Positions 18,225 through 29,351 are shown, counted from the stretch's first letter. The stretch: DNA of 64,000 bases from Azoarcus sp. TTM-91 (GCF_012911025.1 NZ_WUEI01000005.1:35585-99584), one strand, 5' to 3'. The notes: a model not told the origin generated them from the letters alone. Numbers and translations: made by a program.

Positions 18225-19111
18225 ACCCACAACAAGACCGGCCCACCGGCCTGCCGACGCGGCTGCTGCTCTGCACCGACCTCAGCGCCCGCTGTGACCG
18301 CGCGCTGGACCGCGCCGCCCTCCTTTCCCGGCTCTGGGACGCGGAACTCATCGCCCTCAACGTGCTGGAACCCCAGCAGGCGCCGGACCTGCTGCTGCGG
18401 CCGCAGGAAGATGAGAGCGACACCGGGCGCGAGCAGGCGGCTTATCGCCAGCTCAAACAGGACCTCGGCCAAGGCAACGTGCGCCTGCGCATCCGCATTG
18501 CCCGCGGCGATGCGCTGGATGCCATCCATGCCACCGCCGAACAGGAAGGCTGCGGCCTCATCGTCACCGGACTCGCCCGCAACGAAACCTTCGGCCGCTT
18601 CCTGCTCGGCTCCACCGTGCAGCGCCTGGCGCGCAAGACCACTCCGCCACTGCTGGTGGTGCGGGAGCGGCCGCATGTGGCCTATCAACGCATTGTCGTG
18701 GCGAGCGACTTCTCCAACTCCTCCCGCCACGCGCTGCTCGCCGCGCTGCGCCTGTTCCCGGGCACGCCGCTGACGCTCTACCACGCCTTCCAGGTGCCGA
18801 TGAGCGCCATCGCCGACCGCATCGACTACCGGGAGCTGGCCCGCGAGATTGAAGGCGGTTCCTGCGCCCGGTTCCTGGACAGCTGCGGGCTGACGACCGA
18901 GGACCGCGCACGGCTGGACGTCACCATAGAACACCAGCCGCTGGAAACCGGTCTCGCCCACTACGTTCGCGCTCAATCGGCGGACCTCGTGGTGCTCGGC
19001 ACCCACGGCAGCAGCGGCCTCACCGCACTCCTGCTCGGCAGCGCCGCGGAACGCCTGCTCGAATGGCTGCCCTGCGACACCCTGATCGTGCGCGAGCCCA
19101 AGGAAAGCTGA
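18221..19111 (+). CDS. Tandem universal stress protein (two UspA domains)
   Basis: A 296-residue cytoplasmic protein with two UspA folds: about 13-150 (LLLCTDLSARCDRALDRAALL, GLIVTGLARNETFGRFLLGST) and about 155-295 (RIVVASDFSNSSRHALLAAL, DLVVLGTHGSSGLTALLLGS). The second half carries the G-x2-G-x9-G-S/T nucleotide-binding pattern. The ATG has a GGAG ribosome-binding site and overlaps the stop of the ATPase remnant by 4 bases. Usp genes are often paired with ion transporters, but the exact role here is unknown. Confidence 0.9.
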   Translation: MNPQQDRPTGLPTRLLLCTDLSARCDRALDRAALLSRLWDAELIALNVLEPQQAPDLLLRPQEDESDTGREQAAYRQLKQDLGQGNVRLRIRIARGDALDAIHATAEQEGCGLIVTGLARNETFGRFLLGSTVQRLARKTTPPLLVVRERPHVAYQRIVVASDFSNSSRHALLAALRLFPGTPLTLYHAFQVPMSAIADRIDYRELAREIEGGSCARFLDSCGLTTEDRARLDVTIEHQPLETGLAHYVRAQSADLVVLGTHGSSGLTALLLGSAAERLLEWLPCDTLIVREPKES

Positions 19112-19136
19112 GCCGATAACGCCTGGCCGGAAACAG

Positions 19137-19163
19137 AAAGGGAGGCTGAGCCTCCCTTTTTGC
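19137..19163. terminator. Bidirectional terminator between usp and the CPA2 antiporter gene
   Basis: Perfect arms AAAGGGAGGC / GCCTCCCTTT with a 3-base loop are followed by a T run on the plus strand. It serves the usp gene, and on the other strand the convergent antiporter gene. Confidence 0.85.
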
Positions 19164-19185
19164 TATCGCTGACCCAGTCCCCTGC

Positions 19186-20910
19186 TCAGCTGTGCCCGGA
19201 ACGTCCGGTATGCGCCGGAATCGGCGGCGCAAAACGCTGCAGCACGTAGCCGGTCATGCCTTTGGCGAGTTCCTCTTCGCCGAAGAACACCTGGCCTATC
19301 TTCTCCTTCACCAGCAGCACCGCCTCTTCCTCGTTGTGGGTGCGCAGCACCACCTCGATACCGGGATTCAGCGTCTTTGCGGTTTCCGCCATCTGGCGGA
19401 CGTTAAGCGTGTCCGGCGTCGCCACCACCAGCATCGCCGCATGGGCGATGTGCGCCTGGATCAACACCGCCGGCTCCGCCGCATCGCCCGACACCGCGAT
19501 GGCACCCTGCTTGCGCAAGTCCTCCACCCGCTCACGGTTCTGCTCGACGATCACATACGGGATGCTGCGCGCGTCCAGCGCCTGGGCAATGCGTCGCCCC
19601 ACCCGGCCGTAACCGACCAGCACCACCTGCCCTTCCAGGTACTTGCGCTCGGTGCTCATAGGCAGCTCGGCCAGCGGGTCCTGACGCTGCTCCAGCTTGC
19701 GCGCCAGCTCCGAGCGCTTCAACACCCAACTGCGCAGGGGCGAAACCGCGGCGAAGACGAAGGGATTGACCGCAATCGAGATCAGCGCCCCGGCCAGGAT
19801 CAGGCTCTGTCCTTCCGCCGGCAGCAGCCCCAGGTGCATTCCCAGGCCGGCCAGGATGAAGGAAAACTCGCCGATCTGCGCCAGGCTGGCCGCCACGGTG
19901 AAAGCCGTGTTCAACGGATAGCGGAAAGCCAGCACCAGCAGCGCCGCCGCGATCGACTTGCCGACGATGATGATCGCCACCACGCCCAGCACGTGCACCG
20001 GCTCCTCGACCAGCACCTTGGGGTCGAACAACATCCCCACCGAGACGAAAAACAGCACCGCGAAAGCATCGCGCAGCGGCAGCGACTCTTCCGCCGCCCG
20101 GTGGCTGAACTCCGACTCCCGCATCACCATGCCGGCGAAGAAGGCGCCCAGCGCAAAAGACACGCCGAACAGTTCGGCCGCACCGAAAGCGATGCTGACC
20201 GCCGCCGCCACCACCGACAGCGTGAATAGCTCGCGCGACCCGGTACGCGCCACCTGCCACAACAGCCATGGCAGGATGCGGCGTCCCGCCAGCAGCATCA
20301 AGGCGATGAAGGCCGCCACCTGCAGCAGCGTCTGACCGATGGTGCGCCACAGCGGAATATCCGCCGCCCCGGTCGAGTGTCCGCCGAGCACACCAGCCAG
20401 CGGCGGCAGCAGCACCAGCACCAGCACCATCGCCAAGTCCTCGACCACCAGCCAACCGACGGCGATGCGCCCGTTCATCGACTCCAGCACGCCACGCGCC
20501 TCCAGCGCTTTCAGCAGCACCACCGTACTGGCCACCGACAGAGAGAGGCCGAACACCAGCCCGGCCCCAAGGCTCCAGTCCCACCACCAGGCCATGCCCA
20601 TGCCGAGCACGGTTGCCACCGCCATCTGCACCACTGCGCCCGGCAAGGCGATACGCCGCACTGCCAGCAAGTCGTCCAGCGAAAAATGCAGGCCAACGCC
20701 GAACATCAGCAACATCACGCCGATTTCCGACAACTGCGAAGCGATACCGACATCGGCCACGAAACCCGGCGTCGCCGGTCCAATGCAGATGCCGGCCATC
20801 AAGTAACCGACCAGGGCCGGAAGTTTCAGCCTCTCGGCCACGAACCCAAGGATCAACGCAAGGCCAAAACCCGCAGCCAGCGTGGTGATCAGGGATATGT
20901 TGTGTTCCAT
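19186..20910 (-). CDS. CPA2 monovalent cation:proton antiporter (KefB/YbaL type)
   Basis: A 574-residue membrane antiporter. An N-terminal Na+/H+ exchanger domain of 12-13 helices (ERLKLPALVGYLMAGICIGP, LLMFGVGLHFSLDDLLA, VGWLVVEDLAMVLVLVLLPP) is followed by a cytoplasmic TrkA-N Rossmann domain (about 418-535) with VLVGYGRVGRRIAQAL and a C-terminal tail. This is the YbaL/KefB layout used for K+ efflux or H+ exchange. The TrkA-N domain suggests gating by NAD(H) or glutathione-type ligands. The ion cannot be told from sequence. Confidence 0.9.
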   Translation of the reverse strand: MEHNISLITTLAAGFGLALILGFVAERLKLPALVGYLMAGICIGPATPGFVADVGIASQLSEIGVMLLMFGVGLHFSLDDLLAVRRIALPGAVVQMAVATVLGMGMAWWWDWSLGAGLVFGLSLSVASTVVLLKALEARGVLESMNGRIAVGWLVVEDLAMVLVLVLLPPLAGVLGGHSTGAADIPLWRTIGQTLLQVAAFIALMLLAGRRILPWLLWQVARTGSRELFTLSVVAAAVSIAFGAAELFGVSFALGAFFAGMVMRESEFSHRAAEESLPLRDAFAVLFFVSVGMLFDPKVLVEEPVHVLGVVAIIIVGKSIAAALLVLAFRYPLNTAFTVAASLAQIGEFSFILAGLGMHLGLLPAEGQSLILAGALISIAVNPFVFAAVSPLRSWVLKRSELARKLEQRQDPLAELPMSTERKYLEGQVVLVGYGRVGRRIAQALDARSIPYVIVEQNRERVEDLRKQGAIAVSGDAAEPAVLIQAHIAHAAMLVVATPDTLNVRQMAETAKTLNPGIEVVLRTHNEEEAVLLVKEKIGQVFFGEEELAKGMTGYVLQRFAPPIPAHTGRSGHS

Positions 20911-21280
20911 TCAGTCGCTTCCCCAATGTTGTGATTACCTACGCCAGGACACGACGAGAGCATGAATGCCAAATCGGCATCCATGCCGCGGGAGAGCCAA
21001 ACTCCCATAGGACCAAATTCTGGGTTCCCATCACTGCCACAGCGACATTGCCGGAAGCCGGAATATCGGATGGCAGGGGAGAACAAACGCGGCACCTCGG
21101 CACGGAAAGAGCCCGGCCCAGCCTGACGAGAAGCGAGTCCGAATACCCGTCTTCATGCCGCTCGAATCGCCTATCGACGCTACGTGGATCAAGCCGCCCG
21201 CCCTGACCGGCCTTCCCCCGGCCACGGCAACGCGCCTCATGCATCCTGGCGATGGTTTCCTGACAATATCACCCCGAAAA

Positions 21281-21412
21281 TGGTTCGCACAAAAATTGCT
21301 TCAGGCGAACCAGACAGCGCGGATGAGATATCGCCGCGCTGCAAACGGGCGGCGCAACTTCTCCGCCCGGTCAAACAAAAAGGCGGAAGCCCTGGGGCCT
21401 CCGCCTTTTTTC
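21281..21412 (+). ncRNA. Possible small structured RNA ending at a terminator
   Basis: Reading the plus strand there are three hairpins in a row: TGGTTCGC/GCGAACCA (21281-21312), CAGCGCGG/CCGCGCTG (21315-21341) and the terminator at 21377-21412 with a T run. No coding frame explains this plus-strand terminator, because the neighbouring yccA-like gene is on the minus strand. No clear promoter was found. This is a candidate only. Confidence 0.3.
21377..21412. terminator. Terminator after the YccA-like gene
   Basis: AAAGGCGGA-x-GCC pairs with GGC-CTCCGCCTTT, with a T run on the plus strand and TTTTTG on the minus strand. It lies 24 bases past the minus-strand yccA-like stop and could work in both directions. 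Confidence 0.8.
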
Positions 21413-21436
21413 ATCCAGCAAACCTGAACGCCGGCA

Positions 21437-22105
21437 TCAATCGTTGTTGAACACACCGAGCAGGTGCAGCAGGCTGGTGAAGAGGTTGTAGATCGAGACG
21501 TACAGCGTCACCGTCGCCATGATGTAGTTGGTTTCGCCGCCATGGATGATGTTGCTGGTCTCATACAGGATCAGGCCGGACATCAGCAGCACGAACATCG
21601 CCGACACCGCGAGGGAAAGACCCGGCATGTTGAAGAACACCGCGCCCAAGCCAGCCAGGAAGGCCACCAGGATGCCCACCATCAGGAAGCCGCCCATGAA
21701 GGAGAAATCCTTGCGGGTGGTCAGCGCATAGGCGGACAGGCCCAGGAAGATCGCCGCGGTGCCGCCCATCGCCTGCATCACGACCATGCTGCCGTTGGGC
21801 AGGGACAGATAGGCGGACAGGATCGGCCCGAGGGTGTAACCCATGAAGCCGGTGAGCGCGAACACGCACAGCACGCCGAGGCTGCTGTTGCGGAACTTGG
21901 TCGTCAGGAACAGCAGGCCGAAGTAACCGACCAGCGTGATGATCAACCCCGGATGCGGCAACTGCAGGGCCAGCGAGGCGCCGGCAACCACAGCCGAGAA
22001 CGCCAGCGTCGCCGCCAGCAGCATATAGGTGTTGCGGATGACCTTGTTCGTCGAAACGACGGCGGCTTCGCCGCGGGTCATCGGAGTTGCCATACGGTTT
22101 TCCAT
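21437..22105 (-). CDS. Bax inhibitor-1/YccA-family membrane protein
   Basis: A 222-residue, seven-helix inner-membrane protein of the BI-1/YccA (UPF0005) family. Visible features are the Met-rich N-terminus MENRMATPMTRGEAAVV, successive hydrophobic helices (TYMLLAATLAFSAVVAGASL, FMGYTLGPILSAYLSL) and the C-terminal SIYNLFTSLLHLLGVFNND typical of the family. E. coli YccA binds and modulates the protease FtsH; that role is carried over from the family. An AGGAGGT ribosome-binding site precedes the ATG. Confidence 0.92.
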   Translation of the reverse strand: MENRMATPMTRGEAAVVSTNKVIRNTYMLLAATLAFSAVVAGASLALQLPHPGLIITLVGYFGLLFLTTKFRNSSLGVLCVFALTGFMGYTLGPILSAYLSLPNGSMVVMQAMGGTAAIFLGLSAYALTTRKDFSFMGGFLMVGILVAFLAGLGAVFFNMPGLSLAVSAMFVLLMSGLILYETSNIIHGGETNYIMATVTLYVSIYNLFTSLLHLLGVFNND

Positions 22106-22197
22106 GGCGGGAATACCTCCTGTTCGAATTTGAGGCCCTCAGTCTAGCTGAGACGCCCCGGTCGGGAAATATGATTCAGGAAACATTAAAAAAACAC

Positions 22198-22545
22198 TCA
22201 GGCGCCGCTGGAGGCCAAGGCCGGCGCCCGTGGGCGCTCACTGCGCTGATGCCGCCGCAAGCGCTGGGCCAGGACCCGGGCCACACGGTCGGCCGCCTCG
22301 TCCACAGCGGAACGCACGTCGATCTGGGTGATGGCAAAAACCACGTCTGGCAGATTGCGCAGCCGCAATTGAACCACGCAACGCTTGTCTGCGCCGCCGC
22401 GCGGACCGTTCACATCGGCCACCTTGATGCGGGCCCACTGGATGTGATCGCGAAAGCGGCCGATGGCAAAACGCATCCGCCGCGCCACATAATCCCGCAT
22501 TCCGGAGGTTTCGTCGAAACCGTCACAGCGCAGATCGATTCGCAT
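22198..22545 (-). CDS. HPF/RaiA-family ribosome-associated protein
   Basis: A 115-residue, single-domain protein of the S30AE/HPF family, which binds 30S or 100S ribosomes in slow growth. It starts MRIDLRCDGFDETSGMRDYV and shows the expected beta-alpha-beta pattern: IQWARIKVADVNGPRGGADK, CVVQLRLRNLPDVVFAITQ, then a long helix with VDEAADRVARVLAQRLRRHQ. The Ala/Pro-rich tail is not conserved. It is a short form that lacks the C-terminal dimerisation domain of long HPF. The exact ribosomal role is inferred from the family. Confidence 0.82.
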   Translation of the reverse strand: MRIDLRCDGFDETSGMRDYVARRMRFAIGRFRDHIQWARIKVADVNGPRGGADKRCVVQLRLRNLPDVVFAITQIDVRSAVDEAADRVARVLAQRLRRHQRSERPRAPALASSGA

Positions 22546-22674
22546 GGGAAGCTCCTATATGTCTGATGCAGTTGCCAACAGGCCGAGAAACCTGTCGGAT
22601 GCTAGGGTCTCAGACTGTTCGGCAAAACCCAGGTTCAACAGAATCTTTATCCGTTTTTATCGAACTTTAAGAAA

Positions 22675-23616
22675 TTGCTCAACTACAAGCAGCTTCACCA
22701 TTTCTGGAATGTGGCCCGGGCCGGTGGCATCGTGCGCGCGAGCGAACGTACCGGCCTCGCGCCGCAAACACTTTCCGGCCAGATCGCAGCCCTTGAGAGC
22801 GCTCTGGGCATTACGCTCTTCCGCCGCCAGGGCCGGCGGCTCGCACTCACCGAAACCGGCCAGATGGTGCTCGGCTACGCAGAGGAGATTTTCAGGCTCG
22901 GCAGCGAACTTGAGGAAGCGCTGAGCAACCGCTCCACCGGCCGCGCCACTCCCTTTCGTGTCGGCATTGCGGACGTGGTTCCCAAGGCCATCGCCTATCT
23001 CCTGCTGGCCCCTTCCATGGCGCTGGCCGACCCGCTGCGCATCATCTGCCGGGAGGGCAAACTGGACGGACTGCTGGGTGAACTCGCCGTCCACAAGCTG
23101 GACGTCGTGCTGGCAGACTCACCGATGCCTACCAATGCCGACGTGCGCGGCTACAGCCACCGCCTGGGCGAATCCTCCCTCAGCTTCTTCGCTGCGCCAG
23201 GACTGGCCGCAACCTTGAACGGCGCCTTCCCCGCCTGCCTTGAGGGCGCGCCCATTCTGCTTCCCGGAATGGAGGCGGCGGTGCGCGGCCCGCTGATGCG
23301 CTGGCTGGAAACCCAGCGGGTCAGGCCACGCATCGTCGGTGAATTCGACGACAGTGCTCTGATGCTGGCCTTCGGCGAAGCCGGCGTCGGTCTCTTCCCC
23401 ACCGCCTCGCTGCTCGCCGAGCAGATCTGCGGCAAGCATGGCCTGCAACGCCTCGGGGAGGCAGACGAGGTCACCGAATCCTTCTATGCGATCTCCGTCG
23501 AGCGCCGGCTGACGCATCCGGCAGTTGTCGCGATCGGCACCGCCACACCAAAGCTGGAAGGAAAACCGGCCAGCAGCGAACAACAGCACCGCATGACCAA
23601 GCGGAACGCGGGCTGA
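22675..23616 (+). CDS. nhaR: LysR-family regulator, NhaR-like
   Basis: A 313-residue LysR-type transcription factor. The N-terminal winged helix-turn-helix (about 2-62) reads MLNYKQLHHFWNVARAGGI, ASERTGLAPQTLSGQIAALE; it resembles NhaR rather than generic LysR. A periplasmic-binding-protein-like effector domain follows. NhaR in other bacteria responds to Na+/Li+ and activates nhaA. No nhaA lies in the window; the nearest antiporter gene is at 19.2-20.9 kb. The start is a TTG with a weak ribosome-binding site, chosen because the family N-terminus begins there. Confidence 0.82.
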   Translation: MLNYKQLHHFWNVARAGGIVRASERTGLAPQTLSGQIAALESALGITLFRRQGRRLALTETGQMVLGYAEEIFRLGSELEEALSNRSTGRATPFRVGIADVVPKAIAYLLLAPSMALADPLRIICREGKLDGLLGELAVHKLDVVLADSPMPTNADVRGYSHRLGESSLSFFAAPGLAATLNGAFPACLEGAPILLPGMEAAVRGPLMRWLETQRVRPRIVGEFDDSALMLAFGEAGVGLFPTASLLAEQICGKHGLQRLGEADEVTESFYAISVERRLTHPAVVAIGTATPKLEGKPASSEQQHRMTKRNAG

Positions 23617-23649
23617 GGGCACAACAACGCCGAGGGACAAGCAGGGAAA

Positions 23650-23736
23650 TGGTGCCGGGAGAGGGACTCGAACCCTCACACTGTCGCCAGCGGCGGATTT
23701 TGAGTCCGCTGCGTCTACCGATTCCGCCATCCCGGC
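23650..23736 (-). tRNA. tRNA-Leu (anticodon CAA)
   Basis: An 87-base tRNA read on the minus strand, starting GCCGGGATGGCGGAATCGG and ending in an encoded CCA. The 7-bp acceptor stem is GCCGGGA/TCCCGGC. The anticodon stem GCGGA/TCCGC holds the loop CTCAAAA with anticodon CAA, which reads UUG. A long variable arm (CCGCTGGCGACAGTG) marks a class II tRNA, and the T arm GAGGGTTCGAGTCCCTC is canonical. Confidence 0.97.
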
Positions 23737-23919
23737 ACGGGATCGACAAGCCGGAAAGCTTGCCGTGGAGGCAGGCCGGAGCTGTCGCGCCCTGGCCTTG
23801 TTTTCGCTGCAAAGCCGGCAATGCTAGAATTGCCGGTTCCGCCCGGGGTGGCCGCAGGAAGTGCCGCCGGATGCGAAGGCGCGCATTATCCTCGAATCCC
23901 CCCTTCTGCAGCAAGCAAG

Positions 23920-26056
<2,137 letters not shown>

Positions 26057-26068
26057 GCGGAGGGCCTC

Positions 26069-26929
26069 CTACACGCCGCGGGCGTGGAAGGCCTCGCGGA
26101 TCTCGTCCAGGAACTCGCTCAGGCCATCCGGGTGCAGGCCGAGTTCGTTCAGGGCTTCGGCGCCGACGCGGTACCACACCCTGTTCTCGGTGCCATTGAT
26201 GCCGTGGTGGCAGTGGATGGCCAGTTGCAGGATGGCCACCACGGTACGTACCGCCCCCAGCTCTTCACGCGGAATATCGTAGTGGTGCAGGATGGCCTGG
26301 GCGACGAAATCCGGCAGCCGCCAATGCCGCGCCACCAGATAGCCGATGGTGCAGTGATCCACGTTGAAGCGCTGATCTTCGTCCTTGACGCTGGGCAGAT
26401 CGAAGCTCCCGCTGCTGAGCAACCCGGCAGCGTAGTCCGGAAAGCGCTGCATCAGCACCGGCACCCCGCATTCCAGGAAGATCCCCGCCATATAGGCCTG
26501 GTCGGGGAAAACGTTGCACACCGACACCCGGTCTTCCGCAACCAGCGCCGCCAGCTGGGCGATCTCGCGGGAGCGGGTCCAGAAGCGGTGCAGGATGGCC
26601 TTGCTGCCCTCGGGGACCCTCGCCGACAGGGCGACCGCACGCGCCAGGTTGATCGTCTGCTTCAACCCCAGCCGCACCAGCACCTGCTCCAGGTTGTCCG
26701 GCGCCCGGCCGCGGGAGAAAAGCGGGCTGCGCGCTACCTTGAACAGCATCGCGGCAATTGCGGCGTCGCGTGAAATCAGGGCGGCCAGGGAGGCGGCGTC
26801 GTAATCTCCATCCTGCAGGCGCGCACTCAGCTCGACCAAAATATCCGGCTGGGGCGGTATGCGGATTCCCCGCCCCACCAGTTCCTCCAGCGCCTTCTCC
26901 TCGTCGATCACCACGCGTGCTCCGAACAT
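26069..26929 (-). CDS. HDOD-domain protein
   Basis: A 286-residue protein made mostly of one HDOD domain (a degenerate HD-type fold of signalling proteins). It has the N-terminal RIPPQPDILVELSARLQDGD, the ARSPLFSRGRAPDNLEQVLV region and later HCTIGYLVARHWRLPDF and AILHHYDIP. No separate catalytic domain, receiver domain or membrane segment is present. Function is unknown; HDOD proteins are usually signalling or stress regulators. ATG at 26929 is preferred over an in-frame GTG four codons earlier. It is convergent with tgt (12-base gap). Confidence 0.85.
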   Translation of the reverse strand: MFGARVVIDEEKALEELVGRGIRIPPQPDILVELSARLQDGDYDAASLAALISRDAAIAAMLFKVARSPLFSRGRAPDNLEQVLVRLGLKQTINLARAVALSARVPEGSKAILHRFWTRSREIAQLAALVAEDRVSVCNVFPDQAYMAGIFLECGVPVLMQRFPDYAAGLLSSGSFDLPSVKDEDQRFNVDHCTIGYLVARHWRLPDFVAQAILHHYDIPREELGAVRTVVAILQLAIHCHHGINGTENRVWYRVGAEALNELGLHPDGLSEFLDEIREAFHARGV

Positions 26930-27014
26930 ATTGCAGCGCACATTGTCGGAGCATTCCGCCCTCGCCTCAAGCGCGGCTGCAGGCCGCTCAGGGCAAGGGA
27001 AAAAACGCTGCTGC

Positions 27015-27020
27015 TATAAT
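27015..27020 (+). promoter_or_regulatory. Probable -10 element of the yajC-secDF operon
   Basis: A perfect TATAAT lies 32 bases before the yajC start codon. The best-placed -35 region (about 26992-26997) does not match the consensus, so the promoter is supported by the -10 only. Confidence 0.4.
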
Positions 27021-27051
27021 CGACCGCTTTTTGCAAACTCTGGAGTAGACC

Positions 27052-27375
27052 GTGCTGATTTCCAACGCTTACGCCCAGGCCGCCGGCCAGGATCCGACCG
27101 GAGGCCTGATGGGCATCCTGCCGCTGATCCTGATGTTCGTGGTGCTCTGGTTCCTGATGATCCGTCCGCAGATGAAGCGCGCCAAAGAGCACAAGGCCAT
27201 GGTGGAAGCGCTGTCCAAGGGCGACGAAGTCGTGACCCAGGGTGGCATCGCCGGCCGCGTTGCCGAGATCGGCGACGGCTTCGTTCACCTCGAAGTCGCC
27301 GAGAAGGTCAACATCATCGTCCAGAAACAAGCCGTCGCCACCGTGCTGCCGAAAGGCACGCTGAAGGCGCTGTAA
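27052..27375 (+). CDS. yajC: Preprotein translocase accessory subunit YajC
   Basis: A 107-residue single-pass inner-membrane protein that associates with SecDF. One hydrophobic segment (ILPLILMFVVLWFLMIRPQM) is followed by RAKEHKAMVEALSKGDEVVTQGGIAG, the conserved YajC core. The GTG start has a TGGAG ribosome-binding site. It is the first gene of yajC-secD-secF. Confidence 0.96.
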   Translation: MLISNAYAQAAGQDPTGGLMGILPLILMFVVLWFLMIRPQMKRAKEHKAMVEALSKGDEVVTQGGIAGRVAEIGDGFVHLEVAEKVNIIVQKQAVATVLPKGTLKAL

Positions 27376-27464
27376 TCCGCCGGGCGGAAGCGGGCCGGAG
27401 CGCCCGTTTCCGCGGCCAGCCGTGGTCCTCCCGAACAGCTCCAAGCCTGCCTACCTCGTCTACG

Positions 27465-29327
27465 ATGAATCGCTATCCACTCTGGAAGAACCTACTGATC
27501 GGCCTGATTCTCCTTTGGGGCCTGATCTACACCCTGCCGAATTTCTATGGCGAGGTACCCGCAGTCCAAGTTTCCAGCGCCAAGGCCACCGTCAAGCTGG
27601 ACCCGGCCGCCGCGACCGATCGCGTCGCCAACGCCCTGCGCGAAGCCGGCATCGACAACCAGGGCATCTTCTCCGACGCCACCAGCGTGCGTGCCCGCTT
27701 CGCCGGCACCGACGAGCAGATCCGCGCCAAGGACGCCATCGAGCGTGCGCTGAACCCGGATCCGCAGGATCCCGGCTACGTCGTCGCGCTGAACCTGCTG
27801 CCGGCCTCGCCCTCCTGGCTCACCGCCATCCATGCGCTGCCGATGTACCTCGGCCTCGACCTGCGCGGTGGCGTGCACTTCCTGCTGCAGGTGGACATGC
27901 CGGGCGCGCTGGCCAAGCGCCTGGACTCCTTGAGCGGCGATCTGCGCACCGTGCTGCGCGACAAGAACGTCCGCCATGCCGGCATCAACCGTGAAGGCGA
28001 AAGCGTGCATATCCGCTTCCGCAGCGAAGCCGAGCGCGACGCCGCGCGCAGCGCGATCCAGGCGTCCACCGCCGACCTGCAGCTCACCAACCGCGACGAC
28101 GGTGCCGGCGACTTCCGCCTCGTCGCCACGCTGACGCCGCAGGCGCTGCAGACGATGCGCGACTTCGCCATCAAGCAGAACATCGGCACCCTGCACAACC
28201 GTATCAACGAACTGGGCGTCGCCGAGCCAGTGATCCAGCAACAGGGCGCGGAACGCATCGTGGTGCAACTGCCCGGCGTGCAGGACGTGGCCAAGGCCAA
28301 GGACATCCTCGGCCGCACCGCCACCCTGGAAGTGCGCATGGTGGACGACACCCCGGGCGCGCTGGAGCAGGCGATGGCCGGCAACGTTCCCTTCGGCACC
28401 GAGCTCTACACCGAACGTGGCGGCCTGCCGCTACTGGTGAAGAAGCAGGTGGTGCTGACCGGCGACCGCCTCACCGATGCCCAGCCCGGCTTCGACGGCC
28501 AGACCCACGAGCCGGCGGTGCATCTCACCCTGGACGCCGCCGGCGCCCGCATCTTCCGCGACCTGACCCGCGAGAACGTGGGCAAGCGCATGGCCATCCT
28601 GCTGATCGAGAAGGGCAAGGGCGAAGTGGTGACCGCGCCGGTGATCCGCACCGAGATCGGCGGCGGCCGGGTGCAGATCTCTGGCCGCATGAGCACGACC
28701 GAAGCCACTGACGTCGCCCTGCTGCTGCGCGCCGGCAGCCTGGCAGCGCCGATGGAGATCATCGAGGAGCGCACCGTCGGCCCCAGCCTGGGGGCGGACA
28801 ATATCTCCAAGGGCTTCCACTCCACGCTATGGGGCTTCATCGCCATCGCGGTGTTCATGTGCATCTACTACGCGCTGTTCGGCGTAGTCTCCACCATCGC
28901 GCTGGCAGCCAACCTGCTGCTGCTGGTTGCGCTGCTGTCCTTGCTGCAGGCAACGCTTACGCTGCCGGGCATCGCCGCCATGGCGCTGACGCTAGGCATG
29001 GCGATCGACGCCAACGTGCTGATCAACGAACGCATCCGGGAGGAACTGCGCAACGGATCCAGCCCGCAAGCGGCCATCGCCGCCGGCTACGACCGCGCCT
29101 TCGGCACCATCCTGGACTCCAACGTCACCAGCCTGATCGCCGGCATCGCGCTGCTGGTGTTCGGCTCCGGTCCGGTGCGCGGCTTCGCGGTGGTGCACTG
29201 CCTGGGCCTGCTGACTTCCATGTTCAGCGCGATCCTGGTGTCGCGGATGCTGATCAACGTGATCTACGGCCGCCGCCGCAAGATCGACAAACTCTCCATC
29301 GGCCAGGTCTGGAAGCCGGGCAACTGA
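27465..29327 (+). CDS. secD: Protein translocase subunit SecD
   Basis: With SecF it uses the proton gradient to pull exported proteins through SecYEG. The 620-residue protein has TM1 (about 8-30), a large periplasmic P1 region with LGLDLRGGVHFLLQVDMPGA, a P4-like domain, and five C-terminal helices of the RND-like membrane core (AALTLGMAIDANVLINERIREE, VTSLIAGIALLVFGSGPVRG). It starts MNRYPLWKNLLIGLILLWG. It sits between yajC and secF in the usual order. Confidence 0.97.
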   Translation: MNRYPLWKNLLIGLILLWGLIYTLPNFYGEVPAVQVSSAKATVKLDPAAATDRVANALREAGIDNQGIFSDATSVRARFAGTDEQIRAKDAIERALNPDPQDPGYVVALNLLPASPSWLTAIHALPMYLGLDLRGGVHFLLQVDMPGALAKRLDSLSGDLRTVLRDKNVRHAGINREGESVHIRFRSEAERDAARSAIQASTADLQLTNRDDGAGDFRLVATLTPQALQTMRDFAIKQNIGTLHNRINELGVAEPVIQQQGAERIVVQLPGVQDVAKAKDILGRTATLEVRMVDDTPGALEQAMAGNVPFGTELYTERGGLPLLVKKQVVLTGDRLTDAQPGFDGQTHEPAVHLTLDAAGARIFRDLTRENVGKRMAILLIEKGKGEVVTAPVIRTEIGGGRVQISGRMSTTEATDVALLLRAGSLAAPMEIIEERTVGPSLGADNISKGFHSTLWGFIAIAVFMCIYYALFGVVSTIALAANLLLLVALLSLLQATLTLPGIAAMALTLGMAIDANVLINERIREELRNGSSPQAAIAAGYDRAFGTILDSNVTSLIAGIALLVFGSGPVRGFAVVHCLGLLTSMFSAILVSRMLINVIYGRRRKIDKLSIGQVWKPGN

Positions 29328-29351
29328 TCGCGGAAAAGAGGACAAGCAATC

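Larger units (their letters stand above)
20911..21436. other. Gene-free stretch upstream of the antiporter gene
   Basis: About 525 bases without a convincing gene; the short open frames on both strands lack ribosome-binding sites and family features. It should hold the antiporter promoter. Its right part contains three consecutive hairpins ending in a strong terminator (21281-21412), listed separately as a possible small RNA. Confidence 0.5.

Noticed and set aside
23119..23730. A minus-strand frame over the tRNA-Leu and the NhaR-like gene
   Set aside because: It begins inside the tRNA and runs antisense to a clear LysR gene. The tRNA explains the start.
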